A stretch of DNA of 32,567 nt, from positions 20,101 to 52,667 of the forward strand of contig PDIP01000060.1 of NCBI GenBank assembly GCA_002811645.1, in the 5' to 3' direction. Position 1 is the first letter of the stretch; each line of letters opens with the position of its first letter. A program made the position numbers and the translations under genes. The notes beneath the pieces were generated by a model. It had not been told where the DNA came from. It worked only from the letters and a program-made list of their open reading frames with translations, and ran no database searches. The stretch comes from Corallochytrium limacisporum (taxonomy: Eukaryota; Opisthokonta). This document shows positions 17,276 to 28,900 of the stretch, in pieces.

Positions 17276-20200
17276 ACCAGGAAAGCGCAGAGCGAATCAA
17301 TACCGGTACTGATAGGCAAGTGCCACACCTGTCGTTCTCTTCCCATCTGCTGAGAACGGGGACAATTTGGGCATGTGGGTGGGTTGGTGTGTGGTGTGAA
17401 ACTAAAACAAGAAACAAACGGCACACGCACCCCCCGCTCCCCGGAGTTGATAGAGGGATTGCAGAGATCACCCACCAACATCATGGAGTTGATACGACCG
17501 CCGCTCGATTGGGTCGTTCGGGCGTGTTCTTTGGCACGATAGCGCGGAGAACGGGAAGAAAGGTTGTACAGGAAGATGCTACAACACAAGCCCAGGAACA
17601 GGTATCTCACAAGTTTTCCTTCTGTTGGTTGATATACTGTAGAAATGGTTCAATGGTTGCGTGAGGAATGTGTACTATTGGCAGGGGATGAATGTGATGT
17701 GTGTGGGCTGTATGTCCTGATCTCCGTCGGAGCTCCGTAGTTGGCCTCGACAATAGGGGTCCTCCGGAACACGAGAAGAAGCATTTTGTTGTGCAGTGTG
17801 CCAAGGGGCACATTGATTGACGTACATGGCACGCTATTTTAATTGCCAGGTCGCTCTATTCGTGTTCCATAGTTCCCTTTCAACGAACGGGAATGTAGCA
17901 AGGGTCTCAAACTATCTCTCCGCTAGGAACTCATGGAAGCCATGTGAAACTGGCAAAATTTTAATGCAGAGAAGATAAAAAACACAAAGGACCACCGCTA
18001 GGAACTTGGTATCACATGAACACAAGAGCATATATACTGACACTATGCGCCAATGCAAAACTGTCCGAGTGGGTAGATATACACAGTTGTGACCTCACGG
18101 TGAGCCACGCCAATGGCACCATGGCCTGCGTATCTCGCGATTCTGCGCAAACACCTGGCAGGGGGTGTTCTTCTCATTGTGGCCCCGGAAGTTTTAATCT
18201 CCGTTTGTAGATGGTACAGTTTAAAATTGGCCAGACAGAATGTTCTACAATTCTTGCCATGATAATGAGTTTGCACCGTGAACATGCTTGGTCGCGGACC
18301 TCATACATACAGAACAATAATACATTCTCATGTGTCCCTTGCTATCTTTCCCACCAGGTCACTCTAGTGTTCTAGCATACTTTCCATTGCTTCGAACCAT
18401 TCCCTTCTATTTTTTGTCACAGTGGCCTAGATATCGTTGTAGGAACGAAAGGCGTTCCAGTTATGATGTGGTGACACTTGTGGCATGAATTTAAGTTGTA
18501 TCTGTAAGAGCAGACTCCGAGGGGAGTGGAAAAAGTTTCTTCGCATAGTTCAATGTTTCTGCTGTGCCACATTGGACACTACTAAGACGAACAATGCCTG
18601 AACAAGCGGGACATATGCCAACCTTAGGCATGTTTGTTTGATTATAAACTCCGAAACTCAGGAACGCCTCAGATCACCACACCGCTTGAGGTTTCCGAGT
18701 TCCGTTTGGTCACGCAGAGGAGCGCGCCAAAAATACATACACATAGTATGGCATTCATGACCCCTACAGCACCCGGAAAGAGAAGAATCCCAGGGAAGTC
18801 GATCTGTTGGATGCCGTCATGAATGCATTCTTCTGCATTTGGTACCCGGGGTTTTTAACAGCTGGCACGCACAGAGAAGGAATGTGTGTGTTTGGCTTCT
18901 TTTACGACCGGAGGAGAGTTTGCAGTCTCCCTTCAGATCATCTAACGATGTTGCAAGATTATAAGTGACACCATGCTTCAACAGAGGTCCAACCTGGTGC
19001 ACAACAACTAAGCATAACTGATACAATTTGTAAACAGAAATGTTGCTTCAAGGAGCCGGACCCCCAAGAAAAAAACTCCATCTCGCGAAACAAATCCCAG
19101 GTGGGATCTGGTATTCAAGCCAGGAAATTTTCAGTGCCAGAGATTCTCGGTTCCGTGGCCAACGAGAAGTCAGTGACGGATATTGCTTTTGTACATGATC
19201 ATATAAAGTCAAAAGTAGACCACTGCCCCCTGGGTGGAAGTGTCAAGGGGGTGGCGCAGAAGCAAAGGGGGCTGGCCACAATCGAAGCCACAGCGATACA
19301 TTAGGGGAGAAAACCCATCATTCCGTTAAAAATCGCCACTGAGTCACGGTGAAGCTTCAGAACTGGGCATTGGCACCATTCCTGCTTAACTATCTCGTTC
19401 ACATTCAGATCGCCACGGGTAAAGCCTGAATATCAGACAAGACCACGGACGAGTCCTCTACGACAAGCTGCTTCATAGCGCCATATTGAACCATAGATTT
19501 CATTCAGAAGACCCTACCAGTCCGGAAACACTGTGTGTATGTGTGAAAGCGAACGAAATAGGATTTCATACACAGCGAATGATTGTGGTATCATGGGACT
19601 TCTTGTGGTAGGTCCGAGGGGCTCGATCTAGTTTGCTCAGCCTTGAAACTGTAAGGCTCGTGAAGTACTCCGCTGGCAAGCCCCTTCTACCAAGACCTGC
19701 CACCCAGGAAACACACCAGGTTTTGCATGAGATCTGTGTCTGAAATGACCCAATAGTTCGGCTTCGGAGAGCAGGCCCGTTTTGAGGGGGACCGAATCGA
19801 CGTTTTTCGGTCAAAGTTGCCTTATATTTGGTAACGGCAATCAACGATTCATTCGCTAAAGAATGGGAACCTCAAGCAAGGTCGGAGATGTGGTGGAGCA
19901 TGGTCAGCATTTCCGATACTCATACGCTACATGGAGGGACATCGCTGATGGAGTAGACTTCACTCTAGTTCGAGCACGCGGAGATCTAACATTTCCGTTG
20001 AGATCACGGATTAGAGTCTTCCTGGTAGACGGTTTCTGAGGTCTTCTGATTGTCGTCTCGCCCATGAAATACATCTCTCCTGAGAATGTGTTCGACAGCT
20101 AAGAAACTGAAAATCACTTTGCACCCAGAAAAGGAAAAGGAGGCAATCCTCTAAAACCAAGTTCAACGTTAGATCTCCGAGGAATGTCTCACTAAAACCA

Positions 20201-20823
20201 AAACACGAAGAACAGATTTCCTTTAGGTTGCAGAAATGGAGTGTGCTCAAAACAGCGCATGTTCCCAGGGTAGAAGCAATCGACAACGTACCTAATCAAA
20301 TTGGTTTATAGGACAACGACACCCCACATAAAAGTGAAAGGAGGGGGCGGGCGTAATAGCCAATATCATGGCATGGCGCGGGTAGGATCATCAACATCAC
20401 ACCTCACTCCGACAATAGACAGACTGTAAACACTCCCTACCAATTTTAACGGTAGGGACATTTCAACCCGAGAGGATGTTGTCCGAGTCGCCACTTTAAG
20501 GTATCACGCTTCTGCCGAAGGTGATGATGTCTCCCTACCCTATGCTTCCGGCAGTATCATATACCTAAAGTATCACTTTGCGGGCTACCATTCCCGTAAA
20601 AGCGACGTAATTGCATGAGTCGAAAATGGAAGGCAGAGTGGTCAGGAGGGCAGCTGCTATTCCGGCATACAACATCCTTAAGAGTATCCGACTAACCAAG
20701 AGTCATCGAATGATTCCTTGCGGACAGGGGCGTGTAGAAAAGTAACTTCTCTAAATCTTTCTTCAACGCAGTGTAACCTGAGTGGTTTTGTTTGTCCTTA
20801 TTTCTCCGCCGAGTCCTTGCCGC

Positions 20824-21305
20824 TCAGGCAACTCCTACATCCCGAACGCCTGTGTGGACGACGATGCGCGTGAGCCTCGACTTGGGAATTCTTTCACTAT
20901 GAAATGAGGCTGGAATGCCACAAGACAAGTACACATTCTCGACAGTGTGAATAGGAAGGAGGAGATCATTAGGGTCTTGTCTCTTGAACATGAGATGTAC
21001 TGTTGTACTGCAAGAGCTCCATTTTTCAACTGCCCACCTTGGGAATTCTATACTCTGCATACCGCGAAGAGTCCTTGGGTACTGCAGGTCCTGTTTGCAT
21101 TCCGTTTCCGGTGGAATGGTTTTGTAGGAAAAGGGTGGTAAGTGGGTCAACAAGATTCGTTCTCCCGATCCGATGGGCTGAGAGTTGAGGAAGTAGCAGT
21201 GGCAGAAGTAGTTGGAATACTTACGTGAGAGGAAGACGTGACTGCTCCGAAGAGCAACACGGCAAGGCCCTCTCGATCGAAAATACCCCGCAACCAGTTT
21301 CTCAT
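20824..21305 (-). CDS. Candidate two-exon gene with a 47-nt intron, hypothetical
   Basis: The minus strand can be read as exon 1 (21305-21225, 27 codons), intron (21224-21178) and exon 2 (21177-20824, 117 codons plus TGA), giving 144 residues. The intron has a perfect GTAAGT donor, a pyrimidine-rich 3' end and a CTCAG acceptor. Exon 1 begins with ATG directly after an in-frame TAA and encodes a hydrophobic GLAVLLFGAV core after basic residues, like a signal sequence. Exon 2 has scattered Cys and no recognised domain. The unspliced strand is also open (192 codons from 21402), so splicing is not required to keep a frame. The function is unknown; the reading is speculative because GT...AG pairs occur often by chance. 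Confidence 0.2.
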
Positions 21306-21402
21306 TTAGTTCTTCTGCCGGCCACATGATGTAGTTTCGTCGTAATATGCTTTGTCTAGAGCTCCTGAATAGTGTGACGACGGTGTGAGCGTACCTCGAC
21401 AT

Positions 21403-24400
21403 CGTAGTGAGCGAGATCTCATTCGTTCCGTTTACTTCCTTTATGTGGTCACAGGATATGTTGTTCTGACAGTGCTTTTCCCCTTGGGTGTCCGTCCGAT
21501 TCCTCTACTGAGTCACAGGTTTGTGTTTCATCGCAGTGGTGTGTCTTGGTTCTCTTCATTCGATTATCAGTCATAGGAGCTCCAAATGTTTCAGTGTAAC
21601 TAGGCTGATATGAGATAATTCTGCTGCGGACGGAGATGCTGCACGTTGCGTTCGCAAGAAAGTGGCGGTTGTCCTCGGCGGTGACAGTTTGCGATCCGGA
21701 CGAAAAAAAAAATGCAAAAAACGGCTCGTCGGAAAAAGTGACGGGGACAAGCTCAGGGGGGGGCGGGGGGTTCAAAATAATAGTGCACCGCACTGCTTGC
21801 ACAGAACACACTTGTGCTGGGGCCAATTTTATTTGTCAGGAGAAAATCCTGCCTCCGTGATTTACACTCTCAAGAGCACGATCCACTATTAAAACAAGCA
21901 ACAGCTCTTTCAGTGAATCATACTACTGGTATGAATTCTATTACGAAATGACGGTGCAGCAGCGAGACCCTTTTCTGTAATGCTGCTCCTTGCAGCTTGC
22001 AGCTTGCGCGTGCGTCGCGCGGGGGGGGGGTGTGTGTGGGGGTTTGTCATTGCGTCTGTGGTCGGAGGAGAGCCGGTCGTCGAGCTGTTCCAACATAGCG
22101 GTATCTCCTCCATGACACGTAAACGGCAAGTCTAGGAAGAGTTGGTATCACTCCGTCGTGAACTAAGGTGACAGGTGCCAAACAAGAAATTAGGATGTTT
22201 TTGAAATAAGCAATTCATTCGCCGTCGTTCCTGCCATTAATAACTTGGTTCCTATTTCTTTGTTGAATATCACTTACTATTAGGAATTTGCCAGGTGGAC
22301 ACAATGACCCCGAATATGCAGTAGATTCGATGAAGGGGCGAGATAAAAAGGTAGAGCGAGGAAATCCCATGTTCCGCGCACCGAAGGAAGGAGGAAACTT
22401 GCCGCCTACTCCCCCCCTCCTTCCCCTTCTTGGGTACCAGGCCGTACTGTGATCTTGGGGGAATCGGACAGATTGACGGCGAAGGGGAGGACAGCGGGCG
22501 CGGGAGGTGGAGAGGTGGCGGTTGCAGGCTGGGGTACAAGAAATCGAGACACGCAGACACACCCACTCCCACCAAAAAGTCGCCACCCCGTACCTTTTTT
22601 CTCAAGACCAAGGACAATCGCGCTGAAGTGGGCTACATTCTCGTCCTTTAATGCGCCGTTCTGTCTTAGCAGCTCTGATGTAGCCGCCTTCGGGGCACAT
22701 GTCATAGCTTTCCTCGTAGAGAAATAGGCGGTTGGATGGATGGATGGTGGGGGTGGTTGTTGTGGAGAATCGATAATTACACCCTTAGCCCCTGGCATTC
22801 TAAGCACGGGGACAAGGTAGGCAGGGGTAGGTCCTTCTTTCCGTGCCCATCCGAAGTGCTTAACCAATCCAGCACAAGGACGGCGACAGATCTTTTGCCA
22901 AACAGAGTATGCATTCTCTGCTTGAGATTTGTCCGATGTCGATGTCTTGCTTGTCCGCGGCATACCACACACACATTATGGCAGGGGGCTCTCATGGACA
23001 AAAAAAACGTGCTGGATGCCTACCTGCCCTCTGAACCTGCGGCTACGGAACAAAAACAACTACGCAAAATAAGAAACATGAGAACATGGGCATCTCCCTA
23101 CTTTCCTCTCTCGAACCCTTTTTTCTCCGCCTAATTGCTCAGTGCGATTTCATTACTAAAACACAGGAAACTGTCACCTGAAATGCCCATTACCTTATCG
23201 TATTCATTAGAACAGTTGGCATCAGCAACGGAGGGGATCATAGTGGAATGTAACCTTGAGAAGCAGCGGGGTCCATCTTCGGCTTGATCGAGGACGGGAA
23301 CGGATAGCACATGTGGGACACTAATGAGCAGTTGAGATGTCCCCTATCAGTGTGCCGACAGTAGAACAAGAAAGTAAAACTTGCCGCACACTTTGAGATA
23401 TCCACAGAAACTGACCGAAGCTTGTTTATCATTGTGTTCTGTTGCATAGGTTGTCATTCCAACAATCTGGCGTACCCATCGTGGGCAAATCGGGGTATCG
23501 GCTTTGGAATGGATCAAAAGTGGAAGCTGAATCCCCAACCAGTTTATCTGGGTAAACCCTCAAAGTGTTTCGCATGAATGGAGGAAAATCATCCATCGCG
23601 TCTCCGACCAAAACAAGGAGTTGCCTTTCCCTGAAAACTCAGAGATCCACGGACATCCTCCCGCATCCTTCATCATGATCTGGTCCGGGGGTTGACAGGT
23701 TTGACAATGTACAGCCCACTCCACATCATCATAACCCCCGCTTTGCAAACACTCACACTACTACCAAGACTCATGACCCCACAGTATCAATCACCGATCA
23801 TCCATTACCACCCAAGACGTTTCTTCGTTTATCAAGATTCGTCATTACAGAGGGGCCGCAAACATTGTGGTGACCCTAAACTTTTCGAATTCAAGCTCCT
23901 GTACTCGCTCCTAAATGACGCTATCCACTGGCATCGACCCGTTAAGTCTCCCTGTTCTCCCAAATCATCTTGTAGGTTACTACCCTGTATAGACATCATT
24001 CATAATCGACACCAATCAATCCATCATCATGACATGGCATGCACGCAGACATACACTGAGGTTCGAATGAATGCAGTTTTGCATGTAAGAGTAGCATCCT
24101 TGTATGCCTGCGGCTAATGTATGCTTAATATTTAGGGGGCGAGGCGTCGGATTATAGAATGTAGTGTGCTCAGCATGCCCTTCCCTGCCATGTGAATGCG
24201 GACAAAACATGGAGGGAGAAGCAAGGGTCCCTAGCGGGCATCATGCAAGATGAGAAACTGATCCCACTTGTCTCTAATTGCCCCGGCTGAAGTAGAACAA
24301 GATTCTTGCCCTCCGTGGGCTCACATAAGACAACACTCCTTGTGATCACATCCACATCAGAGATTCGTTGCACAGTGTCAGTCCTAATATGCGCCCAATT

Positions 24401-24964
24401 AACGTCCATCGATAGCAGATCAGATTGCAGTATTGTTGCTGTTGTGATGCCCAGTGCAAGCCAGTCATCCACACATCATCATGCATATCTCTCCGCTCTG
24501 GAACGCAAAGTAGCACCTGGTCCATGATCTGGATGATGGCATAATGACAGTATAACATGGTGGCCGCAGGAAGTGGAAGCTATGGCAAGAGATGGTGGTT
24601 AGGGCACGGACACACGGTGGGATGAGATTTGGAACGGTGTGCGCAAATCGTGCCCCCTCCGCGGGCAGGGGACTACGAAGAAGAGTGGGGTGATTGACCG
24701 CTGCCGGGTTTTGTGATGTCTTAGAGCATGTTCTGTTGCGTGCCTGATTTCCTGCGACACTTGGTGTGCGTAAAGTGTTGTCACTATCTTTCCTCCGAGC
24801 TGCTTCTTTACGGTCGCTATTACCCATTTTCTTGCCTCTCCGGGTTTACGGTAGGTCGATTTCCTTCTAACCGTCCTCACATGGAAGGCCATGCCCACAC
24901 CAGCGCCGCACCTTGCCACATGCAACCAGGCTATGTCATCGTACGAGTAATACATATTATGCAT
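21403..24964. other. Gene-poor region, unannotated
   Basis: No recognised gene. Visible features are A9 near 21703, a G11 run followed by TG repeats (22020-22037) and a (TGGA)n tract (22733-22745). There are also several overlapping ORFs on both strands, the longest being 188 codons on the minus strand (22406-22972). That ORF contains a Pro-rich run and a Gly/Glu-rich end and resembles no family I know. A minus-strand ORF of 100 codons (24170-24472) has fairly ordinary composition but no recognisable motif. Confidence 0.5.
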
Positions 24965-25219
24965 GAAGAAGAGCTTGCTTATCCCTCATGCGCACCACTA
25001 CGACCACAAGGCAAAAACGGACACCCCAACGTAGGCGTGCCATCGTAGGGACAAAGTTTGTTGCTTCGATTTAAGGGCCCCTGACCAAACTGCGAAACTC
25101 CGTCTCATGAACAACCAGCGGCAATGAATTGTTTCGATTGGGACCTAAAGGCCAACAGACGTGATACATCTCTTGTATAGTCCGCTACTGGCGTGTGAGG
25201 AAAGCGAACACCCGGGCGG

Positions 25220-25484
25220 CCCCGGGGAGGGTGCGACGGGGTGGGGGGTGACTCATGTGTGCCTCATTCCATATGCGTCCCTTGTTTCCTTAGAGTTCTA
25301 TCTGTGCCATCATTCGCCCTTTTCATTCTTTGTCTTCTAATTTCGTTTTTGGTTTGCATTGTCGCTACATCAAGCTCGTAGATGGCTTGCTGTACAAAGT
25401 AAGTGGGCGACCCCGGCGGTTGATAAGAAGAAAGGAGGCGGTTACGTGCGGAGGTAGGCCCCTCGCCGCGCCCCGGGGAGGGTG
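25220..25484. repeat. 14-bp direct repeat in two GC-rich patches
   Basis: CCCCGGGGAGGGTG occurs at 25220-25233 and again at 25471-25484, 251 bp apart in the same orientation. Flanks are similar in composition (GCGG/CGCG on the left, G-rich on the right) but not clearly homologous. It may be a binding site or a chance match in GC-rich DNA. Confidence 0.5.
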
Positions 25485-26635
25485 GAGAGGAGTGGTCCCC
25501 GAAAAAGGGGAGCGGACGATCAAAAACGAAAAAAAAAAATGAAAAGAAAATGGAAAGAAAGGAAAACGAGGAACGCAGCCAACAGGGGACAGAATTTGGA
25601 AGGAGATACGCGGAGTACTGAGGGAAGGAAACAAGGGGTTACCTTTCTTCCATTGTTTTCTCAGTTTTCTATTACTTTATACGTATGCTCCACACCCCCT
25701 AAAGTTGGTGATTATTGTCCTACTGTAGAGGGGTGTGACGGGAGAAACTTGAAGAAAAAAATGAAACTTTACAACGGACCGAACGTGTGTAATGCACCGC
25801 GTAAGCCACTGACATGTTCTATTAGAAATATATCTGACAATCTGGCTGCATGGCATGCTTACCCCCGGGCTAAGGAAGCGTTCAGTTTTGAGAAAAAAAA
25901 AAGAAAAAAGAGAAATAAGAAATAAAGAGAAGGGGAACGAGCCACCGCCTGCTTCTTTCTTATTCATTCCTGTCGATTGGGAGGGGGAGGGAAGGAGAAG
26001 GGGGGGTACGCAGATCTCCTGATTGAGCCAGGCCGAGTGGCGAAGTCATTTTCATGGCAGTGACACAAAACTGGCGCGCAAGTGCGTCAAAGAGGTCGGC
26101 TCATAGGTATTTGGGGTTGTGCATTCCGCCTGCCTCTCTCATTCCTTCACCGTCCTCCTTTATTCTGACCCCGTTGTCGTGTCGTGTCAATTCCGGGACA
26201 CCCCCTCCCCAATTCTTCTACCCCCAGTACCGACGTACTTGTTACCCCTTATTGGGTGATGTAGGTTTTACGTTCGCGTTTTTTTTGTTCGGTAGAATGA
26301 AAGGCGCAACAAGCATTTTTTCTTTTTAAAGAGAAAATGGGTCAGCACAATACCTCTGCCCAGGCAAAACCTCTCCGAACGTGGTCTATGGCTCAAGGGG
26401 GGGAGGGGGTCATGACAAGCGACTTAGAGCTATTGCAAATCGCTCGGCTACCGCGATCCCGGTCCTTTCTTGGGGAATGGTACTGCCATTTTTGTATGGG
26501 TCGCGTCCACCCACCGACCTTCCTTCAACATTCGGCGACGCTGGAGAGGCGGTAGAGAGTGTTTTCTTCTCTCGCCCCGCCCTGCATCGCGCTCTTTTTG
26601 GTTTTCGGAGCTCTCTCGGCTCCCCCTCCCACCGT

Positions 26636-26638
<3 letters not shown>

Positions 26639-26671
<33 letters not shown>

Positions 26672-26687
26672 GACCACCACCACCACC
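26639..26687. repeat. Compound (AC)n-(ACC)n microsatellite
   Basis: An AC dinucleotide run of about 33 bases (26639-26671) passes into five ACC triplets (26673-26687). Overlapping ORFs with Thr-His or Val-Cys runs are translation artefacts of this repeat. Confidence 0.92.
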
Positions 26688-28830
26688 AAAGGGGGACTGT
26701 CCAGCACATTGCCTTTCCTTCCCCCGGGGAACGGGCTACCTTTCCAAAGGAATGCAAACAAATCAATAGAAGACGGACAAAATAAAAGGAGTAGGGAATT
26801 ATGAAGAACTGAAAGCTATGACCAAGGAACCGACAAAAAGAAGAAGGACTGCTACGGCGGACAGGTTGGCAAGATTCTTCAGCACTGCGTCACGTCGACC
26901 AGTCGGTCCCCAGCCGAGACGTTCAGGAAAGTTACAGTACGCCGACCCTTCTCCGACTGCCAATCAATACTTCCTACTCCCAGCACAGAAGATAATAAAG
27001 CAACTGCAACAGAACGCCCTCGTATTCGATGGATAGAACAACGCGACGGGACCGCGATCTACCCGCCTCTTATTGCCGTCCTCGTAGAGCCTGAAAAGGC
27101 TGCTTACTGCAACAAGACATGAGAAAAGGATCCACATGCACACCACAACCTACCCTGATCATACCCTTCAGGAGGTGTGTTCGTATTTTGGGCTTCTGCT
27201 CATCAGTGAATCATAACACAACACGACGCAATGGTAATTTTATTGCCAAATTACTTCCGCCACACTCGGTGACTCACAAGAGACGACTCGCCCTTCGCCA
27301 GGTTCGGGCGGTTTAAGGAACACAGACATAACTCGGCAACATATGCCACTCGGAAAAATGTTTTTCCCGGGTACTTGTTGACCACAATAAAACGATGAGC
27401 CATAACACATCACCGACAGGAATTCGCCATGGGCGGCCGGACCTGCTGTGGGGCAACGCCACGCTCTCCCGAAATCCGTCTCGCCCATTCATCGAAGCGG
27501 AAGTTAAAGTTTTTTGCAAGATCAAATTTCATTGGGTACGATCCGCCTCGTGGACCAGAAAACTGTGCCCACTGGGTGCTGGCATTACTCTGCAGCTCTC
27601 TATTTCCCATGTAAAATGGTGACCGCATCGACGGTCCGCAATCGCGGTCGTCGTGGAGGCTTCCAGTTTGTCGCGGTGGATTGGGCGGGCTTTCCCTGAA
27701 ACACCCCAACTGATTTCTTTTAGATTCCCTGTGTGATATGAGAGAACAACAGTGCCAAGCACTGTTGGGCCAGCGACGTGGATGCGTAAAACTGTAGGAG
27801 GCAGGCCGCCTGCTCGCAACCACACCGATGCAAAAGCGCACAATTTTTGTTCAATTAATTACTAGGACGCGCCCCTTGGAACTGTTGCAGAAGCCGACGA
27901 CTCACATGTACAAACACCTAAAATGTTAAAACATTGTTCCGCCATAGAGCGCACGAGGATGACTCGAGAAGCAATATTCTCGGGCTAGATGGTGCTGATG
28001 ACACTCTCTGCGGTGTTTTGTACGAAGCACTGCCAATTTTCGACGATGAGGTTCAGCCACTGAGTGAGTAACACGGATCCGATGTCAGAGGCTTCGTGAT
28101 TGGAAAACTGGGGTGGCGAGCGGGGAACTTAGCAAAACACCGAGCTTGTTTCCTCTAATGCATAATTCCCTAGCAATGGCGATGCGAACTCCTCCGAACA
28201 AGCATGGCCCACAGCAATTAACAATGAGAAACTGAGCAGAAAACCTTCCGGAGGTCGGCATAGAATCATTCTCCTAGCATGACAAGCACAGTTTTGCTTA
28301 GAATTACGGTAATATGCACGCGCAAGAGGAATTCTTATACTCCCACTAGTCCGTTACGCTCTCCACAACGGGCTGCGGCATGAGCAATTATGGAAAAGAT
28401 CCGCATTTTCTTGAAATCTGCCAAGGAAACACCGCACACCGCAAACAGAAGAAACTTTACTACCGATGGGTTGAAAAAGGACATTCATACTGCATTCCTT
28501 GGTATTCATCAACAAACGTTTTGCATCATCTTCTCTCATTGTTATTATGTCATATGGTAACACCTATGAATTCTTCCGTTGTCTGGGGAAAGGAGGGGGA
28601 AAGACCTAAGCTTGTTGGTGTTTATCTTTCCCCCATTTCCTCATCTGTCACTTCCCCCCCTCCCCCCCCCTTCGCGGCCGCCTTTTGTGAAATTCCTTTC
28701 CCCCGCGTTAGCGGATATTTCACCGAAGATGGTCCGCTGCGTGCGCTTCCAGCCGCTTTGTCCGTCCCCCTGTCAAGCCCCATACCTCGCCCTTCGAATT
28801 GTGCCGGGCTCTGACGTTAGCCCACACACA

Positions 28831-28846
28831 CTCTCTCTCTCTCTCC
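28831..28846. repeat. (CT)n microsatellite
   Basis: A short pure CT run following CACACACA. Confidence 0.8.
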
Positions 28847-28900
28847 TCGCCGTTGGGACCGGACTATGTAATCTGAGAGCGAAGTAGAGTTGTTGTTCGG

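Larger units (their letters stand above)
14785..20823. other. Gene-poor region, unannotated
   Basis: About 6 kb without a recognisable family on either strand. Contents are a (TG)n microsatellite (15244-15262), a 174-codon + strand ORF (16148-16672) followed by AATAAA at 16678-16683, and an inverted repeat with 13-bp arms (17184-17275). Composition is more even than in the left third, with few homopolymers between about 15.6 and 21.6 kb. I looked by eye for reverse transcriptase, integrase and transposase signatures and for tRNA B boxes and found none that convince. Confidence 0.5.
24965..28900. other. Gene-poor region with purine-rich and microsatellite tracts
   Basis: No recognised gene. 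A GC-rich patch near 25205-25260 and a second at 25440-25500 share CCCCGGGGAGGGTG. The + strand is strongly purine-rich at about 25480-25640 and 25880-25940. A (CA)n/(ACC)n compound microsatellite lies at 26639-26687. Between about 26.8 and 28.4 kb the sequence is of even composition with short ORFs only. C-runs occur near 28654-28670 and (CT)n at 28831-28846. Confidence 0.5.

Noticed and set aside
22406-22972. 188-codon minus-strand ORF
   Set aside because: It contains Pro and Gly/Glu low-complexity runs, overlaps other ORFs on both strands and shows no motif. Its length is near the chance limit.
24060-24075. GGTTCGAAT resembling a tRNA B box
   Set aside because: The 3' half does not fit GGTTCGANTCC, and no A box or cloverleaf is visible at the right distance.
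26381-26804. Thr-His and Val-Cys repeat ORFs
   Set aside because: They are direct translations of the (AC)n/(ACC)n microsatellite.
7112-27275. Scattered TGACTCA/TGAGTCA bZIP sites (for example near 7112, 8129, 19340, 21510, 25249, 27269)
   Set aside because: Their number is in the range expected by chance for a 7-bp motif in 32.6 kb, so they are not evidence of regulation individually.
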